Shown piece after piece: positions 1 to 8,241 of a DNA stretch of 64,000 nucleotides. The DNA is taken from assembly GCF_019443085.1 (NCBI RefSeq), contig NZ_JAHZIL010000003.1, forward strand, positions 1,364,001-1,428,000. The letters run 5' to 3'. The position numbers were made by a program, and so were the translations under genes. How positions within the stretch are numbered: position 1 is the first letter of the stretch; each line of letters starts with the position of its first letter. This stretch comes from Marinobacter sp. F4218. Lineage in GTDB: Bacteria > Pseudomonadota > Gammaproteobacteria > Pseudomonadales > Oleiphilaceae. The notes beneath the pieces are model-generated. The model saw only the letters and a program-made list of their open reading frames with translations, was not told where the DNA came from and made no database searches.

Positions 1-311
1 AGATCATCGGCCATGCCCTGGGCAAGGCGGGCAATGAAATCGGCGGAGGCCGGCGCAATGACCACCTGATCGGCCCATTTCGCCAGCTCAATGTGCCCCA
101 TACCCGCTTCGGCCTCCGGATCCAGCAAGGAGGTGCGCACCGGCTCGCCGCTGAGCGCCTGGAACGTCAGTGGCGTCACAAAGGCCTCCGCGCCCCGGGT
201 CATCACCACCCGCACGCTATGACCGGCCTTTTTCAACAGACGAACCAGTTCTGCACTTTTATAAGCGGCAATGCCACCGGTGATGCCGAGCAGAATTCGT
301 TTGGCAGCCAT
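1..311 (-). CDS. coaBC: Bifunctional phosphopantothenoylcysteine decarboxylase / phosphopantothenate-cysteine ligase, N-terminal part
   Basis: This is the start of a CoaBC protein, cut by the left window edge after about 103 residues. CoaBC joins cysteine to 4'-phosphopantothenate and decarboxylates the product, two steps of coenzyme A synthesis in the cytoplasm. The visible part is the flavin-binding CoaC half. It begins [20 protein letters not shown], the typical start of the family with the Gly-rich flavin loop, and later shows APASADF, a conserved flavoprotein motif. The ATG is at 309-311, and radC is transcribed divergently on the other side. Later in the window coaD encodes a further step of the same pathway. 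Only the C-terminal extent is unknown. Confidence 0.93.
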   Translation of the reverse strand, partial: MAAKRILLGITGGIAAYKSAELVRLLKKAGHSVRVVMTRGAEAFVTPLTFQALSGEPVRTSLLDPEAEAGMGHIELAKWADQVVIAPASADFIARLAQGMADD

Positions 312-499
312 ACGGGCTCCGTATCCTCGTAAAAATAAAGGCTTATAAGATAGCACGCTCTGCCATTACAGGCAGCCTGCTTACCCATCCTGACGTTTAC
401 CGATTGTTACTTTTTCAAGTAACCTTTGTAACCCTGAGACTTACATCCCGGCGCCGGACGCGCCCGCCACGACACCACCCGATCTGCAAGGAAGCAACC

Positions 500-1174
500 A
501 TGCCCAATCCCGCCTGGCCCATGGACGAACGTCCCCGGGAACGCCTGCTCACTCACGGCGCTCCATCACTTTCCGATGCCGAGTTACTGGCGATCTTTCT
601 CCGCACCGGCACAGCCGGCACCCCGGTGATGACGATGGCCCGCGCCCTGATCTCCGAGTTCGGCAGTCTGCGCGGCTTGATCACAGCCTCACGTACTCAG
701 TTCTGCGGTGTGAAAGGGCTTGGAACCGCCAAGTACGCACAGGTCCAGGCCGCCATGGAAATGGCAAGGCGCGTGATGGACGAACCGCTACGCCAGGGCG
801 ACCCGCTGCGCTCACCGGAAGACACCCGGCGTTTTCTGACCAGCCGTCTTGCCACTTACCCTCACGAAGTGTTTGCGGGCCTGTTCCTTGATAACCGGCA
901 CCGGATCATCCAGTACCGGGAATTGTTTCGCGGTACCATCGACGGTGCCGCCGTCTATCCGCGCGAGGTGGTCCGCCAAGCACTGGACGATAACGCGGCC
1001 GCGGTGATCTTCGCCCACAATCACCCGTCCGGGGTGGCCGAACCCAGCCAGGCCGACATCGCGCTGACCCGAAGACTCAAGGAAGCGCTTGATTTGGTCG
1101 ATATCAGGGTTCTTGACCATATGGTTGTTGGCCACGGTGAGGTAATATCGCTCGCTGAACGGGGATTGATGTGA
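500..1174 (+). CDS. radC: RadC/JAB domain protein
   Basis: A 224-residue RadC-family protein. The N-terminal third (about residues 10-90) is the helix-hairpin-helix-like region, and the C-terminal half is a JAB/MPN metalloprotease-type domain. The metal-binding motif is intact: HNHPSG at 173-178 followed by Asp186. The start at 500 was chosen because AAGGAA precedes it and the protein then begins [16 protein letters not shown], typical of RadC; the open frame continues upstream to 404 but that stretch is Arg-rich and unlike the family. RadC was once linked to DNA repair, but its biochemical role is still unclear. It lies back to back with coaBC and upstream of rpmB, an arrangement common in gammaproteobacteria. 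Confidence 0.93.
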   Translation: MPNPAWPMDERPRERLLTHGAPSLSDAELLAIFLRTGTAGTPVMTMARALISEFGSLRGLITASRTQFCGVKGLGTAKYAQVQAAMEMARRVMDEPLRQGDPLRSPEDTRRFLTSRLATYPHEVFAGLFLDNRHRIIQYRELFRGTIDGAAVYPREVVRQALDDNAAAVIFAHNHPSGVAEPSQADIALTRRLKEALDLVDIRVLDHMVVGHGEVISLAERGLM

Positions 1175-1222
1175 CTGCCGGAACGTGGCCTCCGGAAAAC
1201 TGGCCAATTTCCCAACAATTTT

Positions 1223-1251
1223 TTGCGTTGGGGGGCGAGTTCTGGTATAAA
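1223..1251 (+). promoter_or_regulatory. Probable sigma-70 promoter of rpmBG
   Basis: TTGCGT at 1223-1228 and TATAAA at 1246-1251 are separated by 17 bases. A TG sits one base before the -10, giving an extended -10 element. The position, about 140 bases before the rpmB start, suits a ribosomal protein operon with a structured leader. Confidence 0.6.
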
Positions 1252-1390
1252 AGCGTCCCTTTCTGGCGGCGTCTGGCGAGCAGCCTTCAGTTTAGAGGCT
1301 CGAACAGGGGCGCAAGCGCTCCTCAGCAACCAGAGACGCATTAAAAACGAATTCGTATTATTGAGACCATTGCTCAGGTCGGAGGCAAGT

Positions 1391-1627
1391 ATGTCCAGAG
1401 TTTGTCAGGTTACCGGTAAGCGTCCGGTATCCGGTAACAACGTTTCCCACGCGATGAACCACACTCGTCGTCGTTTTCTGCCGAATCTGCAGAACCACCG
1501 TTTCTGGGTTGAGTCCGAGAAGCGTTTCGTGAAGCTGCGCGTTTCCACCAAGGGTATGCGCATCATCGACAAAAAAGGCATTGACGCTGTGCTGGCAGAC
1601 CTTCGTGCCCGCGGCGAGAAATTTTAA
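1391..1627 (+). CDS. rpmB: 50S ribosomal protein L28
   Basis: A 78-residue L28 protein of the large ribosomal subunit. It begins [20 protein letters not shown] and carries the conserved basic core ([11 protein letters not shown], then [12 protein letters not shown]). The length matches the bacterial family. The ATG at 1391 follows a GGAGG at 1381 by a short spacer. The rpmG gene starts 11 bases after the stop, so the two form the usual rpmB-rpmG operon, with a strong promoter upstream and an intrinsic terminator after rpmG. Confidence 0.98.
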   Translation: MSRVCQVTGKRPVSGNNVSHAMNHTRRRFLPNLQNHRFWVESEKRFVKLRVSTKGMRIIDKKGIDAVLADLRARGEKF

Positions 1628-1638
1628 GGAGCCGCATC

Positions 1639-1794
1639 ATGCGCGAGAAAATCAAGCTGGTATCATCCGCAGGCACTGGTCACTTCTACACGACCAAAAA
1701 GAACAAGCGTAACACTCCGGAAAAAATCGAGATCAAAAAGTACGATCCGGTTGTCCGCAAGCACGTTGCGTACAAGGAAGCCAAGATCAAGTAA
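1639..1794 (+). CDS. rpmG: 50S ribosomal protein L33
   Basis: A 51-residue L33 protein, starting [19 protein letters not shown] and ending in a Lys-rich tail (VAYKEAKIK). It has no CxxC pairs, so it is the zinc-independent form of L33. The length is exactly that expected for gammaproteobacterial L33. It is preceded by AAGGAG at 1626-1631 and sits directly behind rpmB. An intrinsic terminator lies about 20 bases downstream. Confidence 0.98.
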   Translation: MREKIKLVSSAGTGHFYTTKKNKRNTPEKIEIKKYDPVVRKHVAYKEAKIK

Positions 1795-1813
1795 TCATTG
1801 ATCCGGCATCCAG

Positions 1814-1842
1814 AAAAACCCGGCCAGGCGCCGGGTTTTTTT
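1814..1842 (+). terminator. Intrinsic terminator after rpmG
   Basis: ACCCGGC at 1818-1824 pairs with GCCGGGT at 1830-1836, followed by a run of T to 1842 and preceded by a run of A. The symmetric A and T runs mean it can also stop the convergent nuclease gene on the minus strand. Confidence 0.88.
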
Positions 1843-1862
1843 GTGCCTGACTACCCGGCGAG

Positions 1863-2723
1863 TTAAAAGGTTTCCAGATAGCCCTTGGGCAAGGCCACGT
1901 CCATGGCGATCGGCAAATGATCCGAGACCGGGTAACTGACCACCTCGGAGCGGCGGATCTCCAGCGACGGACTCACCAGAATGTGATCAAGCGCCTTCTC
2001 CGGTCGCCAGCTTGGGAAGCTGTGCGCCGAATCCGGCAACGGCACCAGGTCCGTATCCTTCAACGGCGTCTGAGTCAGCAGTTCTTCCGCGTGATTGTTC
2101 ATATCCCCCATCAAGACCACGTGGCGGTAGTCGGCAATCTGCTCGCGAATGTAGCCAAGCTGGCGCTGCTGCGCGGTCTTGCTGAGGGACAGGTGCATGA
2201 GCACCAGCACCAGGGGATCCTCCGCGGAACCGTAACGGGCGATGATTGCGCCCCGTCCGGGGATGAGCCCGGGCAACTTGTGCTCGGTGACGTCCAGGGG
2301 CCGGAAGCGACTCAACAGACCGTTACTGTGCTGGGCAATCTGCCCCAGATTACGGTTCAGTTGCTGATACCAATACGGGATGCCTGAGGCTTCCGCCAAG
2401 TACTGAACCTGGTTGATATAGTTACTGCGCAGACTACCGCCATCGCATTCCTGCAGCGCGACGACGTCGTAATTACTGATCAGGTGGGCAATCCGGTCCA
2501 GAGTCTGGATCCGCTTGCGATGCGGGAGGATGTGCTGCCAACTTCGGGTCAGGTAATGTTGATAGGACGACGTGTTGATGCCCACCTGTATATTGAAGGT
2601 CAGCAACCGGATATGGCGGTGGGCTTCAAACTCGGGCACATGGTCAACTCCTGAGCAACTGCCGCGAGGCTTATGGACCGCCTTGTTATTCCCGTTCAGT
2701 TGCTTGCGGATTCGCTTGTACAT
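1863..2723 (-). CDS. Endonuclease/exonuclease/phosphatase family protein
   Basis: A 286-residue member of the EEP superfamily (DNase I-like fold, Mg2+-dependent phosphoesterases). Signature stretches in order are LLTFNIQVG (start of the catalytic sandwich), VALQECDGG with the metal-binding Glu, VLMGDMNNHAE with the catalytic Asp-Asn pair, and YPVSDHLPIAMDV with the C-terminal Asp-His. No signal peptide is seen, so it is probably cytoplasmic. The start at 2723 (MYKRIRKQL) follows GGGG at a suitable distance; an in-frame start at 2777 is possible. It lies 60 bases behind dsbA on the same strand. The substrate (DNA, lipid phosphate or sugar phosphate) cannot be told from the sequence. Confidence 0.85.
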   Translation of the reverse strand: MYKRIRKQLNGNNKAVHKPRGSCSGVDHVPEFEAHRHIRLLTFNIQVGINTSSYQHYLTRSWQHILPHRKRIQTLDRIAHLISNYDVVALQECDGGSLRSNYINQVQYLAEASGIPYWYQQLNRNLGQIAQHSNGLLSRFRPLDVTEHKLPGLIPGRGAIIARYGSAEDPLVLVLMHLSLSKTAQQRQLGYIREQIADYRHVVLMGDMNNHAEELLTQTPLKDTDLVPLPDSAHSFPSWRPEKALDHILVSPSLEIRRSEVVSYPVSDHLPIAMDVALPKGYLETF

Positions 2724-2783
2724 TACCCCAGCCCCACTATGCATCTGGAAAGCCCGCAACCCGGAAGCCGCGGGCACGCCGGA

Positions 2784-3422
2784 TTATTCCGCGCCAGCTT
2801 CACGCTCCCGGGCCACCAGATAGTCGACCACTTCCAGTGCCGCTTCATGGCTGCCAGCCATGGACGCACTCACCTTGTACTTACCATTTACCAGCATAGT
2901 CGGAACACCGGTGATTCGCGCGCCGCGGATCTTGGCCTGAGCCTGTTGCATTCGGGCATTCACGCCGAAACTCTCGTAGTTCTTGAGGAACGCTTGCGCG
3001 TCCACACCGTATCCGGCCACAAAGTCCGCCAGCGCCTCCGGGGTATTCAACGGACGCCGTTCGCCGGCCAGGGCATCGAACAGGGCATCGTGAACCTTGT
3101 CGAGTTCACCCATGGCCTCGAGGGCATAGTAAGCGCGGGCGTGGGGCTCCCAGGAACGCCCCAGGGCGGCCGGCAGCATTTCGAAGTCCACGTCAGCGGG
3201 CAGATCCTGTTCCCAGGCTTCGACCACCGGCTTGAAGTTGTAGCAGTGGGGGCATCCATACCAGAACACCTCGGCCACCTCGATCTTGCCATCACTGTCT
3301 GTGCGCACCGGTGTGTCCAACTTCTGATAGTGCGTTCCTTCCTCCCAGGTTTCTGCACTGACAGGTGCACCGAAAGCAAACACTGCAGCCAGGAAAGCCG
3401 CCGTTCCGAGTGTTCTTATCAT
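2784..3422 (-). CDS. dsbA: Periplasmic thiol:disulfide interchange protein DsbA
   Basis: A 212-residue DsbA oxidase that introduces disulfide bonds into periplasmic proteins. It has a signal peptide with likely cleavage after VSA at residue 23. The thioredoxin-fold active site is C57-P-H-C60, the classical DsbA dipeptide, and GVPTM later supplies the cis-proline loop. The start at 3422 follows GGAG. The length matches the family. It probably shares a transcript with the nuclease-like gene that follows; DsbB, its membrane partner, is not in the window. DsbA is needed by many secreted proteins such as lipases, and a lipase foldase occurs later in this window. Confidence 0.96.
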   Translation of the reverse strand: MIRTLGTAAFLAAVFAFGAPVSAETWEEGTHYQKLDTPVRTDSDGKIEVAEVFWYGCPHCYNFKPVVEAWEQDLPADVDFEMLPAALGRSWEPHARAYYALEAMGELDKVHDALFDALAGERRPLNTPEALADFVAGYGVDAQAFLKNYESFGVNARMQQAQAKIRGARITGVPTMLVNGKYKVSASMAGSHEAALEVVDYLVAREREAGAE

Positions 3423-3529
3423 TAGGCATCTCCGATCTTAGGGATTCGTAAGTGTGAGGAATTATGACCCAGGCAACCTGAAAAGTTCCACAGGCGAGTG
3501 AAAACCGCAGGTTACAGAGCCGTAAGCAA

Positions 3530-3558
3530 CAAAAAACCCCGCATCAGGCGGGGTTTTC
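3530..3558 (-). terminator. Intrinsic terminator of the cytochrome c4 gene
   Basis: On the minus strand a CCCCGC/GCGGGG hairpin is followed by TTTTTTG (plus-strand A run at 3531-3536). It lies about 30 bases after the end of the cytochrome gene and before dsbA, so it separates the two transcripts. Confidence 0.85.
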
Positions 3559-3587
3559 CGGTTTCAGGCCAGGCGACGGTCAGGCAA

Positions 3588-4196
3588 TCAGTGCAGGCCG
3601 GACACGTAGTTGGCCACGGCCTCGATCTCTGCGTCGGTCAGCCTTGCGGCCACGTCCATCATGATCGCAGCGTTGGAACCGGTCGCCCGATCGCCGCTGC
3701 GGTAGGCCTTCAGTTGCTTGGTCACGTACTCGGCGTTCTGGCCGCCCAGGCGCGGATAGCCGCCGGGCTCATTGCCCTTGCCCTGCGGGCTGTGACAACC
3801 GGCACAGGCCGGAACGCCCGAGGCCATATTACCGCCGCGGTACAGGGCGGCGCCCTGTTCGATCAGATCCGGATTGGCCTGGCTGACAATCATCTCCTGA
3901 CTGTCAAAGTAAGCCGCCAGATCCTGCAGCTCCTGATCCGACTTGCCGTCCAGCAATCCGGTCATTTCTGCGATAACGCGATCACCCGACTGGATGGCAA
4001 CCAGCTGGTCGTGCAAGTAGTTTTCGCCCAACCCTGACAGCTTCGGGTACGCCCCCATAATGGGTTTCTGGCCACCCTGGCCGTGACAACTGGCACATAC
4101 CGCCGCGCTCTGTTCGCCCGCTTGAGGATCTCCTGCCCCGTGAGCCATCGCTGTGAGGCTAACACCGAGAACAACTCCTGCGATCAGTTTTTTCAT
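3588..4196 (-). CDS. cycA: Dihaem cytochrome c4
   Basis: A 202-residue periplasmic dihaem cytochrome. A signal peptide of about 21 residues is followed by two homologous class I cytochrome c domains. The haem motifs are C34-A-S-C37-H38 and C131-A-G-C134-H135. Each domain has the downstream Met-containing segment (AEMTGLLDG and IMMDVAARLT), consistent with His/Met ligation. Cytochrome c4 shuttles electrons from the bc1 complex to terminal oxidases. The start follows GGAGCG. It is divergent from engB. Monocistronic, given its own terminator. Confidence 0.95.
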   Translation of the reverse strand: MKKLIAGVVLGVSLTAMAHGAGDPQAGEQSAAVCASCHGQGGQKPIMGAYPKLSGLGENYLHDQLVAIQSGDRVIAEMTGLLDGKSDQELQDLAAYFDSQEMIVSQANPDLIEQGAALYRGGNMASGVPACAGCHSPQGKGNEPGGYPRLGGQNAEYVTKQLKAYRSGDRATGSNAAIMMDVAARLTDAEIEAVANYVSGLH

Positions 4197-4370
4197 GCTC
4201 GCTCCGCTTCTCTCATCTTAAAGGTATTCTTCGTTGTGCAGCCGGCAGGCACTGATCAGTCAGGCTCAAAACCGGGGCTGACAGCGGTCGCGCTCAGCGC
4301 GCCGCCCGGAATTGGTGTAGCATTATACATTAATCCCTGATAACTGAAATCCAAAGGAAAGCCGACCGCT

Positions 4371-5012
4371 GTGGACCCTGATCTGACTCAAAAATCCCTA
4401 TCTTTTAACAGTGCCCGCTTCTTGATCAGCGCCTCCCGGCTGGATGAGTGTCCGCCGGACTTCGGCGCTGAAGTGGCCTTTGCCGGGCGCTCCAATGCCG
4501 GCAAGTCCAGCGCACTCAATGCCATCACCGCCAACGGCAAACTGGCCCGCACCAGTAAAACCCCGGGCCGCACCCGCCTGATCAATTTTTTCACCCTGAA
4601 CAGGGAAGGCTGCCGCCTGGTCGATCTCCCCGGCTACGGCTATGCCAAAGTCTCACGGGACATGAAGGACGATTGGCAAAAGCACCTCGGCCATTACCTG
4701 AACGATCGGCGCTGCCTGCGCGGCCTGGTTCTGGTGATGGACATCCGCCACCCGCTCACGGACTTCGATCAAATGATGGTGGAATGGTGTGAACATAACA
4801 ACCTTCCGCTGATGATTCTTGCCACCAAGGCCGACAAGCTGAAATTCGGGCAGGCGAAAACCGCCATGATCGGCATCGCGAACAAGCTCAAGGCGTTTTC
4901 CTGCGTACAGCACCTGATCATGTTCTCGGCAACATCGAAACGGGGCGTAGATGACTGCCGTGAGGCACTGATCGACTGGCTGGAAGCACCGGAGGCGGAC
5001 GAAGAACCCTGA
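4371..5012 (+). CDS. engB: Ribosome biogenesis GTPase EngB (YihA/YsxC)
   Basis: A 213-residue GTPase acting in assembly of the large ribosomal subunit. The G motifs are clear: G1 GRSNAGKSS at 39-47, G2-region TPGRT, G3 DLPGYGYA and G4 TKADK. The length is typical of EngB. Translation appears to start at GTG 4371, ten bases after AAAGGAAA. It is divergent from the cytochrome c4 gene, an adjacency common in pseudomonads and relatives, and it is followed by a hairpin. Confidence 0.95.
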   Translation: MDPDLTQKSLSFNSARFLISASRLDECPPDFGAEVAFAGRSNAGKSSALNAITANGKLARTSKTPGRTRLINFFTLNREGCRLVDLPGYGYAKVSRDMKDDWQKHLGHYLNDRRCLRGLVLVMDIRHPLTDFDQMMVEWCEHNNLPLMILATKADKLKFGQAKTAMIGIANKLKAFSCVQHLIMFSATSKRGVDDCREALIDWLEAPEADEEP

Positions 5013-5026
5013 GCCAAAAAGAAAAA

Positions 5027-5052
5027 ACCGGTCTGCCAAACGACAGACCGGT
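5027..5052. terminator. Hairpin downstream of engB, possible bidirectional terminator
   Basis: ACCGGTCTG at 5027-5035 pairs perfectly with CAGACCGGT at 5044-5052. Read on the minus strand it is followed by TTTTTTCTTTTT, a good T run; on the plus strand it is followed only by AAAACG. It therefore looks best as a terminator for the minus-strand TetR gene, though it lies about 160 bases past its stop. Confidence 0.6.
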
Positions 5053-5209
5053 AAAACGTCAGGGTTTGCGACGTGCTAAAACCTGAGAACTCACTCAGGA
5101 GACGCAAGAAATGTCCGGATTTCCCACGTCACAATCTGTGACGGGGATTTCGCGCAAAAGTTCCAATCCCGATTATTTTTTAACCAGACTTTCGATTTCT
5201 ACTTACACC

Positions 5210-5884
5210 TCATACCGGAACGCCCTCGAGCCTGCGCTCGGGCAGGGACGGTCGATAGTTCTCGCGCAACGCCATCACCCGATCACGATAGGCCGGCGTG
5301 AGGTAGGGAATCTCGAGGGTCAGCACCTGATAGATTCCCTGCTTGAGTTCCGTCAGGGTCAGGGCGGCATAGGTTTCCTCGGCGTGGGCAGTTTTCAGGA
5401 ACGCCATCCAGTTGGTGATTACCAGCCAGACATTCAGTGACATCGCCGCCCGCAGATTGTCGGGCTGCTCCTCGATGATACCGGCCTCCGACAACTTCTC
5501 GAAAATCCGGCTGATGGCACTCAGGCAGCGGTTGGTGAACTCCCGATAGTCCTTACGCAACCGGGAATCGCTGTCCAGGAGATACTCCAGATCCCGATGG
5601 AAGAACCGATAACTCCAGAGACCATCAAAAACCGACTCCAGGTAGAACGTCATATCATCCAGGGTCATGGCCCGGTCTTCCGGAATATCCAGGTAGTAAT
5701 CCACCAGCTTCTCGTACTCGAGGAAGATCTCGTAAATGATGTCCGACTTGTTGCGGAAGTGGTAATACAGATTGCCCGGAGAGATCGCCAGGTGCGCCGC
5801 TATATGGTTGGTGGTGACGTTGCGTTCGCCCCGCTCGTTGAACAGCTCGAGGCTGGAAAGCAGTATCTTGTCTCTGGTTTTCAT
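5210..5884 (-). CDS. laoR: TetR-family regulator of the alcohol oxidation operon (LaoR-like)
   Basis: A one-component regulator of about 224 residues. The N-terminal helix-turn-helix (NVTTNHIAAHLAISPGNLYYHF) is followed by a long all-helical effector domain, as in TetR proteins that sense hydrophobic ligands. I chose the start MKTRDKILL at 5884, where family members usually begin; the frame continues to a GTG at 5917. It is divergent from the aldehyde dehydrogenase gene, and a perfect 16-base palindrome lies between them. In P. aeruginosa the same gene order (PA0367 to PA0364, laoRCBA) is controlled by LaoR in response to long-chain alcohol metabolism. The assignment here is by synteny and protein type, not by experiment. 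Confidence 0.8.
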   Translation of the reverse strand: MKTRDKILLSSLELFNERGERNVTTNHIAAHLAISPGNLYYHFRNKSDIIYEIFLEYEKLVDYYLDIPEDRAMTLDDMTFYLESVFDGLWSYRFFHRDLEYLLDSDSRLRKDYREFTNRCLSAISRIFEKLSEAGIIEEQPDNLRAAMSLNVWLVITNWMAFLKTAHAEETYAALTLTELKQGIYQVLTLEIPYLTPAYRDRVMALRENYRPSLPERRLEGVPV

Positions 5885-5955
5885 AAACATGTCGGCGGTT
5901 GTTGTTATATCGCTCACGGATGGCCTGATAGGCCATCGCCCCCTGCTTGACTCCC

Positions 5956-5971
5956 TAGAGTATATACTCTA
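5956..5971. promoter_or_regulatory. Perfect 16-base palindrome, probable TetR operator
   Basis: TAGAGTATATACTCTA is identical to its reverse complement. It lies between the divergent TetR and aldehyde dehydrogenase genes, about 70 bases from the regulator start and 96 from the enzyme start, where an autorepressing TetR dimer would sit. AT-rich sequence right after it could hold a -10 element. Confidence 0.7.
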
Positions 5972-6066
5972 ATAATACCCCCAAGCGCAAATTGAGCATT
6001 TTTTCGCCACCACACAACAACAGACGGCCGCGCGATCGCAGCGGCGTCATTATTGGGGAGTACGCC

Positions 6067-7512
6067 ATGGGAGCCACTGTCGTCCAGCTTACTGAAAGCA
6101 AGAAGCAGATCCAGCACACCCATCGGGTTTTCGAGGATCAGAAAAAAGCGTTCCGCAACAACCCCATGCCCTCACAGACCGAGCGCCAGGAAAACCTCAA
6201 ACGCCTGAAGCGAGCCTTGCTGACCAACCAGGATCGCCTGCTGGAAGCCATTGACCGAGACTTCAGCTGCCGCTCGCGGGACGAATCCCTGATCGCCGAG
6301 GTGATGCCCTCGATCCAGGGCATCAACTACACCCTGAAAAACCTGAGTGGCTGGATGAAGCCCTCGAAACGCCATGTGTCGGTGCTGTTCCAGCCGGCCA
6401 GCAACAAGGTTCACTACCAGCCCAAGGGCGTGGTCGGTGTCATCGTGCCCTGGAACTACCCGTTGTACCTGGCCGTTGGCCCCCTGGTCGCCTCCCTTGC
6501 CGCCGGCAACCGGACCATGATCAAGATGTCCGAGTTCACTCCCCATACCGCGGCCCTGTTCAAGGAGATCATCGAGGCGTCGTTCCCGGAGGATCTGATC
6601 TCGGTGATTACCGGTGAAGCCGATGTCGCCGCCGATTTCTCGTCCCGGCCCTTCGACCATCTGCTGTTCACCGGCTCTACCTCCGTCGGCAAGCTGGTGA
6701 TGCGGGCGGCGGCCGAGAACCTCACGCCGGTGACCCTGGAGCTGGGCGGCAAATCACCGGCCATTGTCTCTCCGGACGTTCCCATGGAGGATGCCGCCCA
6801 GCGCATTGCCTTCGGCAAGGCGTTCAATGCGGGTCAGACCTGCGTGGCACCGGACTATGTCCTGTGTCCCGCCGACCGGGTACAGGCCTTTGTGGACGAA
6901 TTCCGCACCCGGTTTTCGGAAATGTACCCGAGCCTGCGGGATAACGACGATTTCACCGCCATCATCAATGAGCGCCAGTACGACCGCCTGCAGGGCTACC
7001 TTGAGGATGCCCGCGCCAAGGGCGCCGAGGTTATCGAGATCAATCCGGCCCGGGAAAACCTTGGTGACGGCACCCGGAAAATCCCCTTGACGCTGATCCT
7101 CAATACCACGCCGGACATGAAAGTGATGCAGGACGAGATCTTTGGTCCGTTACTGCCAATCGTGAGCTACAACGGCTTGGACGAGGCCCTGCATTACGTC
7201 AATGATCGCCCGCGGCCCCTGGCCCTGTATTTCTTTGGCTACGACAAGGATGAGCAGACGCACGTGGTGGAAAACACCCACTCCGGTGGCATGTGCATCA
7301 ATGATGCGCTCATGCACGTCGCCCAGGATGATCTGCCGTTCGGCGGCATCGGTGACTCGGGCATGGGCCATTACCACGGCAAGGAAGGTTTCCTGACCTT
7401 CTCCCACCACCGGGCCATCTTCTCCAAACAGAAATTCAACAGCGGCAAATTTGTGTACGCACCGCACGGCACTGCCGGCCACAAGATGGTATACAAGTTC
7501 TTTATCCGCTAA
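6067..7512 (+). CDS. laoC: Aldehyde dehydrogenase (coniferyl aldehyde dehydrogenase type, LaoC-like)
   Basis: A 481-residue NAD(P)+-dependent aldehyde dehydrogenase. ALDH landmarks are VPWNYPLYL (Rossmann-side substrate tunnel), FTGSTSVGK, ELGGKSP with the general base Glu225, and NAGQTC with catalytic Cys259. Best overall resemblance is to the CalB/coniferyl aldehyde dehydrogenase branch, which includes enzymes acting on long-chain aliphatic aldehydes. The start at 6067 follows GGGGAG; the frame is open further upstream to 5992. It heads a plus-strand operon with a Tat lipoprotein and a GMC dehydrogenase. In the LaoABC scheme it oxidises the aldehyde released by LaoA to a fatty acid. A 7-bp hairpin (7521-7527 with 7539-7545) lies between it and the next gene. 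Confidence 0.9.
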   Translation: MGATVVQLTESKKQIQHTHRVFEDQKKAFRNNPMPSQTERQENLKRLKRALLTNQDRLLEAIDRDFSCRSRDESLIAEVMPSIQGINYTLKNLSGWMKPSKRHVSVLFQPASNKVHYQPKGVVGVIVPWNYPLYLAVGPLVASLAAGNRTMIKMSEFTPHTAALFKEIIEASFPEDLISVITGEADVAADFSSRPFDHLLFTGSTSVGKLVMRAAAENLTPVTLELGGKSPAIVSPDVPMEDAAQRIAFGKAFNAGQTCVAPDYVLCPADRVQAFVDEFRTRFSEMYPSLRDNDDFTAIINERQYDRLQGYLEDARAKGAEVIEINPARENLGDGTRKIPLTLILNTTPDMKVMQDEIFGPLLPIVSYNGLDEALHYVNDRPRPLALYFFGYDKDEQTHVVENTHSGGMCINDALMHVAQDDLPFGGIGDSGMGHYHGKEGFLTFSHHRAIFSKQKFNSGKFVYAPHGTAGHKMVYKFFIR

Positions 7513-7576
7513 CGCCCAACGTGGGAGTCCGTTCAGGGCTCCCACCCGCTCCAAAAATAATAAGAGAACAGGATCC

Positions 7577-8215
7577 ATGAACGATCAGCCGCAAGCCCGA
7601 TCGCCCGCCCACGACCTTGCCCATCTCGACCGCCGAAGCTTCCTTAAAACCGGCGTGGGCGGCACCCTGTTACTTGGCACCGCGAGTGTCGCGGCAGGTC
7701 TTGGCGGATGCGCCACGGCGCCCGCCGGTTCTCAGGACGACGTCGGCGCCCGCACCGGCGCAGGCTACCAATTCCGGTTTCTGACCCGGGACGACATCCA
7801 GCTGTTCGAAGCCCTGTTGCCTGCCATGATCGGGCCTGCCCTGACGGAAGAGCCGCGGGCCCGCCGCGTCGCCATGACCTCAACCATCGAACGCATTGAC
7901 GCGGGGATTTACAAATTCGGGCCCGCCAACCAGCGTGAGTTGCGCCGCCTGTTTGACCTGCTCAATTTCGGTGTTACCCGCGTCACCGCGGCCCGGGTCT
8001 GGTCAAGTTGGCCCAATGTAACCACCGCCGAGGCCGATGCATTTCTTGAACGCTGGCGTACCAGCGGCATTGGCCTGTTCAATAACGGCTACATCGCCCT
8101 GACCAAGATCAGCAATGTCGCCTTCTACGGCCACCAGGATCACTGGCATCTATCCGGCTACCCTGGACCGCCCCAGTGGGCCGTCGACGCCCTGCCCCAT
8201 ATCAAAAACGCCTGA
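7577..8215 (+). CDS. laoB: Tat-exported lipoprotein partner of a GMC dehydrogenase (LaoB-like)
   Basis: A 212-residue protein with a twin-arginine signal (RRSFLK at 19-24), a hydrophobic stretch, and a lipobox-like GLGGC ending in Cys45, so it is probably exported folded and lipid-anchored. The mature part resembles the small subunit 3 of gluconate 2-dehydrogenase-type complexes, which accompany flavin-containing large subunits. The GMC oxidoreductase gene starts 26 bases downstream. In P. aeruginosa, LaoB (PA0365) is required for LaoA activity. The GMC enzyme has no signal of its own, which suggests it could hitchhike through Tat with this subunit; that is an inference. Confidence 0.8.
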   Translation: MNDQPQARSPAHDLAHLDRRSFLKTGVGGTLLLGTASVAAGLGGCATAPAGSQDDVGARTGAGYQFRFLTRDDIQLFEALLPAMIGPALTEEPRARRVAMTSTIERIDAGIYKFGPANQRELRRLFDLLNFGVTRVTAARVWSSWPNVTTAEADAFLERWRTSGIGLFNNGYIALTKISNVAFYGHQDHWHLSGYPGPPQWAVDALPHIKNA

Positions 8216-8241
8216 TTCACCACCGAATTACGGAGCCAACC

